Assembly (NCBI GenBank): GCA_012931725.1
Contig: CM022944.1
Span: 108,461,127 to 108,525,126 of the forward strand
Length of the DNA: 64,000 nt
Direction: 5' to 3'
Source: Litsea cubeba
Lineage: Eukaryota > Streptophyta > Magnoliopsida > Laurales > Lauraceae
Shown here: piece by piece, positions 55,637 through 64,000 of the stretch
Numbering within the stretch: the stretch's first letter is position 1
How the letters are laid out: every line of letters starts with the position of its first letter
Program-made: the position numbers and the translations under genes
The notes under the pieces: generated by a model
The model's database searches: none
Seen by the model: the letters and a program-made list of their open reading frames with translations, nothing else
What the model was told of the DNA's origin: nothing

Positions 55637-58600
55637 ATGGCTTCAAGTAAGTTCTTCTTTTTCAAGAAAACTCCATTGTAGGAAAAAACTAAAAAATTCT
55701 TCTTTCTTTTTCTTTTCTTTTTTTTTCTTCACGTGTTTTCACGTGTTTTTTTTCTTCTTTCTTTTCTTTTTTTTTCTTTCTTTTTTTTTGTTGTTTTTTT
55801 TTTGTTAGTGGGCCGTACGGACAGATCCGTACGGATCTGGCCATACGGCCACGTGGCCAGTGGGTCACGGCCTGTGGGCCAGCCCCTTTATTATTTTTTT
55901 TTTCTTTTTTTTTTCTTTCCCTCCCCTTTTTTTTTGAGAGAGTTTTTTTTTTGTTTTCTTTCCCCTCTTTTTTTTTTTAGAGAAAGTTTCTTTTTTTTTT
56001 TTTTTTTTTTTTGAGAAAGTTTCTTTTTTTTTTTTTTTTTTTTTTTTTTTGCTTTCTTTCTCTTTTTTTTGAGAAAGTTTCTTTTCTTCTTTTTTTTTTT
56101 TTTTGCTCATCATGATAATGCCCCTCTCTTTTTTTTTTTGGCAAACCTAGATGTTCATGCATACCTTTAATTGTAAATTAAATTTGTAGCATGATGTGAT
56201 AGCATACCTGAAAGTTTTCGCAAATTTGGGAATTTGGAGCTCGCAGTGATGTTGAGCCCTTCCTGATTTTGCGGAGACTTTAAGGTTTCGAAAGTTTGGA
56301 GTTTCGGAGCTCGCAGCGATGTTGAGCCCATCTTCAAGCTTTCTTATTTCTTTCGGGATAGTTCCTTTTCTTCGGAATTGCCCCGTCATCATGTCAAAAT
56401 TTCGCCAGATTTTTTTTTAGCGAGATTCTGTCATTTTGATGTTTTGATCTTTTTCTTTTCCATCCTTTTCAGGTGGTTCCTCCAGAGCGAACAAGGGTAA
56501 AGAGCCTGCTACAAGCATACCTCGTCGATCTTCTAGATCTTCTAATCCGGCTGTTCAGCAGGCTTTTGAGAAGGTCCAGTATGTTGAGAGAAATCTGGAA
56601 GAGTGCGACTCCCTCAACAGAGATGAGATGAGGCAGCGACTGATCGCTCTCAAGGGAGAGGAGTTCTATAAGATCATGGTAAGCAGTCGTCCATGGGTGA
56701 TGGAAGATCAGAGCGTTTTGCCCAAGCCTACCTTCTTCTTTGGTGATGCAGTCCCTGATGACATGACATACCAAAGGAGATGTTTTCAGTTTTCTTTCAC
56801 AGCAGATGGTGAAAAGAAGACTGTTGCTACCCGGTCGACGTTTGATCGCACCGTCTCGATTCTGAGCCTTGCCCCCACGTGCCCTAAGAGGGAAGATCCT
56901 CCAAGTTGGGTGAGAAGGACAAATGTAATCAAGACCGGGGTTTTTGTTGGAGGTTCTCCTGGATATACGGAGAGGTCGCCTGTTGACATGGACCTGTTGA
57001 TGCCATCCAGCGGCTACCAGGGCTCTGATTATCCGTCGGTCGATTTGAGACCGGTGGGCCTTGGTATTTTCAGTGGTGACGGCAGCAATTGGATCAAGCC
57101 TTTTCGACTTCGAGGTCGTTTCAATGCTGACTCCGAGTGGAAGTCGTGGACTGATCGCGTCTTGCTGATTGGTGGCGCCGTTTTGAAGGAAGCCGGGATT
57201 TTTGATGCGGTCCGCGCCTTTAGGGAGACCGTGATCTTTTCCGACGAGGCCTTCATGGCTATGCTGAAGTCATTCCTCCCACAAACCAATACATTCGTTG
57301 TGACGAATGGTGAGATTGGTTTTTCTTTGAAGGAGCTGAGCGCCATTACTAGATTGCCCATCCTCGGCAAACTCTATGAGGAGTTTATGCCGATTGACAG
57401 CATCCTCGAGGGGCAGTCTGAGGAGTTTAGGCTTCTATACTTTCAGCTCGTCGCCTTCTATGATTTTTTGAAGGAGAAGGGGGGTTTGAAAGTTAGATCC
57501 AGCAGTTGGAAGAGTTTTAGCTCTTCATTCCCCAACTTTTTTGATAGCAGGGAGTCTTCTGATAGCGTGACCCAGGAAGCCGGAGCTGAGGATCCAAGTT
57601 CAAAGAAGATCTTGGCCATGCAAGAAGAGTTGAGAGATTTCTGTGCAAGTACAAACACCATATGTCCTGACATTGCACTGAGGAGAGATCTCGCTGTTTA
57701 CCTCACTTATTGGCTTGGTGAGGCTATTTTTGCTGGAGGAGATGGAACGCACATCAGGCCGCATTGTATTTTTCCGGCTTGTCAGATGGCGTTTGGAGAG
57801 CAGCTTGCTTTGGTGCCAGCTCTTTACTCCTACTTGTGTACCGAACTGCAGGCTGCTGCTTTTTTGGTTCGGCTTGGGCTTCCCATGAATAGGGTATTTT
57901 CAGCCCATATCTTTTATTCGTGGTATGTATACCACTGTCCTAGCTTCCATCAGCTGGGTGCTGCACAGGATGATGATCCTCTGATGATTCGACTGGCTAA
58001 GGGCAAAGCCGTGTCGGAATCACTTTTGTTTGCCCGCATGAGGATCCGACGGTTCAGGGACGTCGAGATGGGGCAATCTTCAGTGAAGCTTTCTCCGGAG
58101 TTGCGGAAGAAGGCTTTTGATTTTGGTGCCTCCAGAGACTCTACCAGGGCGGGGTCGGGAAGGCATTATTCCTTGACAAATGCAGAGAGAGAGTGGCTTT
58201 TCAGCATACGTGTCGGCACGATGGTGTACCGCATACATCTTTTCATCGACATCCAGCCGTATGTACCTTCTCGCTTTGCTTTGCAGCTGGGCTTTTCTCA
58301 AGGCGTTGTTGGAGCGCCTTCAAGCATGGTGAAGCTCTTTGGAGGTTTACAGGACGGGAGAAATGCATGGGCTTTCTATAGTGCTGAAGACACTACAGCC
58401 ATGATTTCTTATCCTGTGTTGCCGACTTCCCGGACTGCCGGCTTTGCGAAGTGGTTCGCGGAGAGCTTTTCGGCATATCAGGGGCTTTCCAAGAAGGAGC
58501 TTGATGTGAAGCTGGTATCTAGAAAGGGCCTTAGAAAGTCGGATGGCGTCCGGCGAGAGGAAGTTTGGGCCTTCCTTTCTGGAGAGAAGCACAAGATAGG

Positions 58601-60384
58601 CTTTCTCGGTGACCAGGGCGTCATTGGTTCTGAAGCTGTTCGAGAAATACCTGATGAGGCTTTGGAGCAGCTAGAACAGGAGGAAGCCGAACTTGGCGCT
58701 GGGATGCAAGCGGCACAGAGGCAAGCTTCCGTGGAGTCTACTGGCAAGAGCAGACCATCCAGTGAGGAGTCGAGTGGGAAACCTGACTCTGACAGCGGGG
58801 TAGGTTCTTCTAAGAAGCGAACTCGCCGGAGTAAGAGGGGGAGGAGTCATCATCGCAGCAAGGGGCAGCATGAGGACTCTCCTGACTTGGAAGTTCCTCT
58901 TACTATCAATGAGGATGTGCCAGTGGATGCTGACGAGCCTCCAGAGAAGAGAAGCCGAGAAGAAGAGACCGTTGGTGAAGGTATGATTCTTCCTTTTTCT
59001 CTTTCCATTTCTTTTCATGGGATTTTTTCCATGTTCTGATTTGCTTCTTGTTTCTGCTTTTCTTCTTTTTTTTTTTTAGCAGAGGAAGACTTGGTGATGC
59101 CTGAGGTCCCAACCGATGAGGTGGTGATGGATCCTGTCGAGGCACCTGAAGAAGAACCGAGGGACTCTGGAGTAAATCCAGAATCTCCAATTGGTACGAC
59201 TTCTTTTGCTCTCTTTTTTTTTTGTTTGTGACTTGGCTTGCTAACATTTTTTTTTTGTCAGCTGACTTGCCACAGGGTTCTGATGACTTTGAACCATCGA
59301 TGGACGCAAATGTTGATGATGCTTCCGATGTGTTCATGGGGGAAGAAAGTGTTCCGCCAGTCGTCGAAGAAGGTATTTTGTAATAATAACCCTGATAATG
59401 ATTTTCAAACAGGATTATATTCATACCTTTTTGTGTTTCTTTTGGCAGGTTTTGAAGTGACAGAGGAGGGTCCGTCGCTTCCAGAGCAAGGGATGCCAGA
59501 GGTTAATCCAGAGGTAGAGACTCCTGGGACCAGTTCTGACAATGTTGAGGAGATTCCTCGCGCTGAGATTCCTTCCCGAGCAGGAGCAGCTTCAACTGGA
59601 AAGAGTTCTTTTGTTACTCTTTCAACAGATGATGACATGAGCAGCCGACCAACGGAGTTGGGCGAATCTTCAGCTGGGCCATCTCTTCTTTTTTGCGAAG
59701 AAGGTGGTGGTGCGAGTTCTGAGTTCTTGGATTGAGACTCTCTTTTCTGGGCACTTGGAAGCCGGATTTAGCATGATCCAGCATGTGCGTGAGATTCTCG
59801 GTGATGCTGAAGAAGCTGGTCTGGATGTCACATATGCCAGGGCGATCGTTAACAGGATCATTGAGCTGGGTGACAAGTGGTTTGAGACCATGGGTTTTCC
59901 TGACGATCAGTTCTTCAAGGAGATGTTCTTGGACCCTGCGGATAAGGCTCAGTCTGACCTGGATGAGGCTACAGAAAGCAAGAAGCAGGCAGTCCGAGAG
60001 AGGAACTTAGAAGAAATAACCATCATTAGGCTGACACATGACCTTAACATCCTTGATAGGGAGGTCGATGAGGCCAGGAAACGTCTTGAGCATCTGCAGG
60101 CACAAGTCGCTGCCAAGTGGACTGAAATAACAGAGGCTCGTGAAAGGGAGACTGCTCTGATTCGTCGAGTTGCGGATGCCATTCGAGTTCTCAAAAGGAA
60201 GTCTGATGAGGACAAACAATGGAAAACCGCTCGAGGGAAGCTTCCCAGTGCAGAAGAAGGGTTACAGCCCACCCCAGCATTTCATGGCAGGTTCTTGAAG
60301 AAGCGTGCCTTCGAATCCTTGACAGATGAAGCCAAAAGCTTGCTTAAGGAGCTGAACTCTTGGTTGGAGACCATTTTTGATTGA
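55637..60384 (+). pseudogene. PMD gene carried antisense by the Tat element
   Basis: Five exons with consistent phases: 55637-55646 (MAS), 56473-58980, 59090-59193, 59262-59372, 59449-60384. Exon 2 holds the PMD domain: WKSWTDRVLLIGGAVLKEAGIFDAV, then FVVTNGEIGFSLKELSAITRLPILG about 60 residues on, then the Trp/His-rich second half. A Ser/Lys/Arg-rich, nuclear-signal-like stretch (KKRTRRSKRGRSHHRSK) follows, then acidic exons 3-5 and a C-terminal coiled coil (about 59960-60200). The protein would be about 1200 residues. In exon 5 the frame ends at TGA 59733-59735 while a second frame open from before 59704 carries the rest, so one base appears lost or gained near 59700-59735. That is the only break I see. 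PMD function in elements is unknown. Confidence 0.8.
55647..56472 (+). other. T-rich first intron of the PMD gene, with palindromes
   Basis: Long (CTTT)n/poly-T runs at 55680-56130 create spurious ORFs on both strands. At 55811-55880 a GC-rich patch has AGATCCGTACGGATCT (55823-55838) and GGCCACGTGGCC (55847-55858), both perfect palindromes. Confidence 0.7.
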
Positions 60385-60639
60385 GCTCCTGTATACAGAA
60401 ACCATCCTTCTTTCTTTTTTTTGGTACCACTTGTATTTTTTTGGTACTTTTTTTTTTTTAGTGCTTGTGAGCACTTTTCTTTTTTTTTTTTGGTACCACA
60501 TGTATTTTTTTGGTACTCTTTTTTTGTTATCCCTACGCTCACTTGAATCTTTTTGTGATAAAAGTAATTGCTAAATGGGATTTGATCAAAAGGTTGTCAT
60601 TTTGTGAAAATCTTTTGTCAAGTGATTGTTTTGGCATGA
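60385..60639 (+). terminator. 3' end region of the PMD gene
   Basis: T-rich, with repeated GGTACCAC...TTTTTTTGGTAC and an inverted repeat GTGCTTGTGAGCAC. It probably contains the 3' UTR and poly(A) site; no single signal stands out. Confidence 0.4.
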
Positions 60640-60855
60640 AAGCCAGGTTTTTGTTTGTGGCATGGAAGCCAATTTTGGCATGAGAGCCAGCTTTTCTTGT
60701 GGCATTGATAGCCGACTTTTTTTTTTTGAAATCCAAGTTTTTTTTTTGTTTGTGGCATTGATAGCCGGTTTGTGGCATTTATAGCCTGTTTTGATGGAAT
60801 TTATAGCCAGTTTGTGGCATTTATAGCCTGTTTTGATGGCATTTATAGCCGGTTT
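60640..60855. repeat. About eleven TGGC-N6/7-GCC mini-hairpins
   Basis: TGGCATGAAAGCCA, TGGCATGGAAGCCA, TGGCATGAGAGCCA, then TGGCATTGATAGCC and TGGCATTTATAGCC copies, each a short inverted repeat; spacing 20-35 bp. Shared with 52434-52524. Confidence 0.85.
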
Positions 60856-60871
60856 GGTTTTCAAGAAAAAT

Positions 60872-61327
60872 GCAAGTATCGACTAAAAGTTGCCTCCCTG
60901 CTGAATGTTCTTGCAAGTATCGATGGAATGTCGCATCCTTGCTCATTCGGTTGCGAGTATCGATGGAATGTCGCATCCTCGCGGATTTGGGTGCAAGTAT
61001 CGATGGAATGTCGCATCCTTGCTTTTCAAAAATTTTGATTTTGCGGGTACTGACTTGATGTCGTTTCCCCATGATTTTTGAAATTTGTGGTTTTCTCGAA
61101 CCTTTGGGTTATGGATATCAACTGAAATGTTGCGTCTCCACAGTTTTTTAGGTTTTTTCGAACCTTTGAAATTTTGGGTTGTGGATATCAACTGAAATGT
61201 TGCGTCTCCACAGTTTTGGATTTTGCAAGTACCGACGAAATGTCGCTTCCCTGCGATTTTGGAAGTGTCGAACGTGGTTCGCTTGCTTCCGATTTGTGCG
61301 AGTATCGACTAAGCGTCGCTTCCTCGC
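60872..61327. other. Ten two-stage stem-loops with covarying stems
   Basis: Units of about 30 nt at 60872, 60913, 60953, 60993, 61043, 61111, 61181, 61225, 61261 and 61298. Outer stems include GCAAG/CTTGC, GCGAG/CTCGC, GTGGA/TCCAC and GGAAG/CTTCC. Inner stems include CGAC/GTCG, CAAC/GTTG, CGAAC/GTTCG and CGAC/GTTG. Stems change in matched fashion on both sides. Confidence 0.88.
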
Positions 61328-61684
61328 GGTTTTTGAAAAACCATTTTTTTTTGTTTAAAGACACGAGGGTCATAAGTTTTGACCTAAAACCATTTTGGCG
61401 GTAAAAGGCCGGGTGGACTAGGGTGGAAATCCCTGAATCCGGATTTTGTTTCAAACCATGACTTTTGGGTTCAAAGGTTGAAAATTTTGGTCAAGTTAGG
61501 GAAAGGTTCCTAAACTTGGATATTTTTTTTTGAACAATGAAACGATGGAAGTAAGCATTGTTTAAATTTCTAGAAATTTCAATATTTGACATGAAAATTC
61601 TAAAAAAGGGTGGGTTTAGCGAGCGTGCACCTGGAAATCGGCTTTGGCCGTGCAGGCATTGCTCTTACCCAGTTGGGTAAGTCT
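61328..61684. other. Spacer downstream of pol
   Basis: No coding motif. It is the likely 3' untranslated part after the pol stop on -. Confidence 0.4.
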
Positions 61685-64000
61685 TCAAGGGTAGTACCGC
61701 TTTAAGAACTTGCCGTTGATGGGCAGCATACATCTGTCACCTTCCATGTTTAGGAGTGCGTATGCACCGTTAGAGAAAACCTTGTCGATGACGTAGGGTC
61801 CCTCTCATTTTGGCTCAAATTTGCTTTTGGACTTGTGAGCGAAGACCATTGGTCTTTTTACCGCAAGAACCAAGTCACTCTTTTTGTAGGCGCGTTGCCT
61901 GACCTTTTTATCGAAAGATCCTGCCATACGTGCTTGGTAAAGTTCAATGCTTTGTTGAGCTTCGAGCCGTTTCTCATCGAGATTGTCCAGCTCATGGAGT
62001 CGCAATTTGACATTGCTTTCTTGAGTCATGTCATTTTGCAAGGATACCCTTAAGGAAGGAATTTGTACTTCCAAGGGCACGACAGCTTCGCATCCATAGA
62101 CCAAAGAGAATGGTGTGCTATGGGTTGGTCCTCGAACGGTGGTTCGATAGGCCCACAAAGCTTCGGACATTTTGTCGCTCCAGTCTCTTTTGTGACTAGA
62201 GACCATTTTTTTGAGGATTTTGCAGAGTGTCTTGTTGAAAACTTCTGCTAACCCGTTTGCTGCCGGATTGTATGGAGTCGAAGGACAGCTTTGGATTTTG
62301 TATTTGTCGCAGAACCTGTAGAATCGATGATCCCGGAACTGTGGTCCGTTATCATGGACGAATCTTTTGGGTATGCCGAAACGACAAATGATGTTGGTGC
62401 GTAGGAACTGAAGGACTGATGAGGTCTTCATTTCGTTAAACGCAAATGCTTCTGACCACTTGGAGAAGTAATCCGTAGCGGCGAAGATGAAGCGATGACC
62501 TTTGCTTGAAGGGGGAGAAATAGGACCTATGATGTCCATACCCCAGGCTTCGAAAGGCCATGAGATCGCTGTAGGATGCAGCCATTCTGGAGGCATGTGA
62601 ATGTAATCTCCATGAACTTGGCATTGTTGGCAGCGCTTAGCAAATTGCATTGCGTCAGCTACCATGGTAGGCCAGTAATATCCTAACCTTTTTATCTGAT
62701 CATAGAGCTTAGGTCCAGCCTGATGAGCTCCACAAAGACCAGCATGAACTTCTTTGAGTGTTTCTTCAGCCTCTTGTTGTGACAAGCAGCGTAGAAGTAC
62801 TCCGTTGAAGGATTTCCTGTAAAGGATTTTTGAAGGAATATCCAAATGGAAGCTTGGGGTTCGCCTTTGGATGCTTACCCGTTCTTTTGGATCTTCAGGT
62901 AAGATTCCGAACATAATGTAATCAATGAACGGATCCCTCCAGTCGCCAATTGAAGTTTGAAGGATTGAAATCCGACTTCCGACCACTTGGTGGCATTCAG
63001 CAACTGCTTGGTGTGTGTTAAGAGGAGGAAGGATTCTCCTTTCGCACACTGTGATTTGCATGTTTTCCCCTTCCTGGATTGCCATGGATGCGGCAAGTCC
63101 GGCTAGGGCATCTGCACGTATGTTTTCACCTCTACGAATGTGGGTGATGTGACAGATGTCAAACTTTTGCAGAAGTGATTGTGCCTTGTTGTAGTAGGGC
63201 AACAAATCTGGCTTCCTGACTTCAAATTTCTGATTCATCTGGTTGACGATCAGTTGAGAGTCTCCAAAGACTTCCAGCATGGTGATACCGGATTCGATGG
63301 CGAGTTCCAATCCTAAGATCAGAGCTTGATATTCAGCTGCATTGTTTGTGCATGGTTCCAGTAGCGAGAAAGCGTGTGGAATCATGTATTTGTCGGGGCT
63401 AACAAAGAGGATGCCAACTCCCGAGATCAGCTGTCTTTTTTCATTTGTCCTGGTTGCACCGTCAAAGTACATATCCCAGGAGGCACTTTGTGAGAAAGTC
63501 TCCACATTGTAGACTGGTTCGTCTGGGAGATCATCTCTGAGTGGAGAATCTTTAGGCAATGGATGCTCCGCGAGGAAGTCCGCTAGAGCTTGCCCTTTGA
63601 TTGCTTTTTGTGGTACATACCTAATATCAAATTGTGACAGAAGGATGGACCACTTTGCCAGTCGAGCATTGAGAGAACCTGCCTTTGTGACAAGGACCTT
63701 CAAGAGGTTGACCCTCGAGACCAGGTAGACTGTGTTGGAAAGCAAGTAGTGACGCAGCTTTTGTACGGCGAACATCACTGCAAGACATTCTTTTTCGACT
63801 GGAGAGTAGCGATGCTCTGCACCTACTAGGATGCGGCTGAGGTAATATAGAGCAGCTTCTTTTCTTTGATCATTTTCTTACGCAAGCAGAGCTCCCAAAG
63901 AGTGATCAAGGGCTCTTGTGTACAAGATGAATGGTTTTCTAGTGGTAGGAGCAGCTAACACTGGAGGTTTTGTCAGGTATGACTTGATGTCTTGGAAAGC
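61685..64000 (-). pseudogene. pol: Tat gypsy pol: RT end, two RNase H domains, integrase (partial)
   Basis: From the window edge leftward: the end of RT and first RNase H (KPPVLAAPTTRKPFILYT, YSPVEKECLAVMFAVQK), a second RNase H (YFDGATRTNEKR, NNAAEYQALILGLELA, VFGDSQLIVNQ, RADALAGLA), the integrase zinc-binding region (HAGLCGAHQAG...KRCQQCQ), the integrase core (Asp in WGMDIIGP, Asp in HDNGPQF, Glu in NGLAEVFNK) and a C-terminal tail ending at TGA 61685-61687. Two in-frame stops break it: TAA 63878-63880 (likely from CAA) and TGA 61805-61807 (likely from TGG). Two RNase H domains in a row are characteristic of the Tat lineage. The 5' part is outside the window. Confidence 0.93.

Larger units (their letters stand above)
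52270..64000 (-). mobile_element. Tat-lineage Ty3/gypsy element, 3' part, runs off the right edge
   Basis: Order on -: pol (from the window edge to 61685), hairpin arrays (61327-60640), a PMD gene on the opposite strand (60384-55637), repeat-rich 3' region, polypurine tract, LTR. Extra antisense ORFs between pol and the 3' LTR are known in Tat elements, some with a domain otherwise found in DNA transposons. A second RNase H domain after the first supports Tat. Gag, PBS and 5' LTR are not in the window. Confidence 0.85.

Noticed and set aside
55733..56162. Phe-rich and Lys-rich ORFs on opposite strands
   Set aside because: Low-complexity poly-T/CTTT intron sequence.

Overview
This is plant nuclear DNA. 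The evidence is spliced genes with GT/AG introns, plant mobile domain (PMD) proteins, a Mutator-like DNA transposon, Sirevirus-type Ty1/copia elements and Tat/chromovirus-type Ty3/gypsy elements. I cannot name the species. Almost everything readable is transposable-element sequence, and several insertions are nested with target-site duplications (TSDs) visible on both sides.

Region 1 (1602-20873) is one Mutator-like element (MULE) with long terminal inverted repeats and a perfect 9-bp TSD. It holds a decayed PMD gene running into a C48/Ulp1-type cysteine protease on the + strand. A decayed mudrA-like transposase lies on the - strand. The two are convergent and separated by an array of nested palindromes. 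A young Sirevirus copia element (10925-18569, TSD CATTG) sits inside a coding exon of the transposase.

Region 2 (20883-27608) holds degenerate LTR-like sequence, an unassigned GC-richer stretch and a solo LTR (24923-26733, TSD CAATT).

Region 3 (27609-41978) is a three-level nest inside an exon of a SEC24-like (COPII coat) gene fragment. A gypsy/chromovirus-like solo LTR (TSD ACGCT) contains a non-autonomous Tat-like gypsy element (TSD CCCAT). That in turn contains a very young non-autonomous copia element (TSD GACGG) that keeps a gag-like coiled-coil and zinc-knuckle ORF but no pol.

Region 4 (41980-52050) is mostly duplicated non-coding DNA. It includes one pair of spliced exons from a gene I do not recognise.

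Region 5 (about 52270-64000, running off the right edge) is the 3' part of a Tat gypsy element. It has pol (RNase H, second RNase H, integrase) on the - strand, and a large spliced PMD gene with its own TATA box on the opposite strand.

The most interesting unexplained signal is a set of tandem stem-loop arrays in which stems change in a compensatory way while loops stay constant. They occur in the transcribed part of two Sirevirus-type LTRs, in the 3' region of the Tat element and between the convergent genes of the Tat element. The MULE has palindromes in the equivalent intergenic position. All statements come from reading the sequence; no search or folding program was run.
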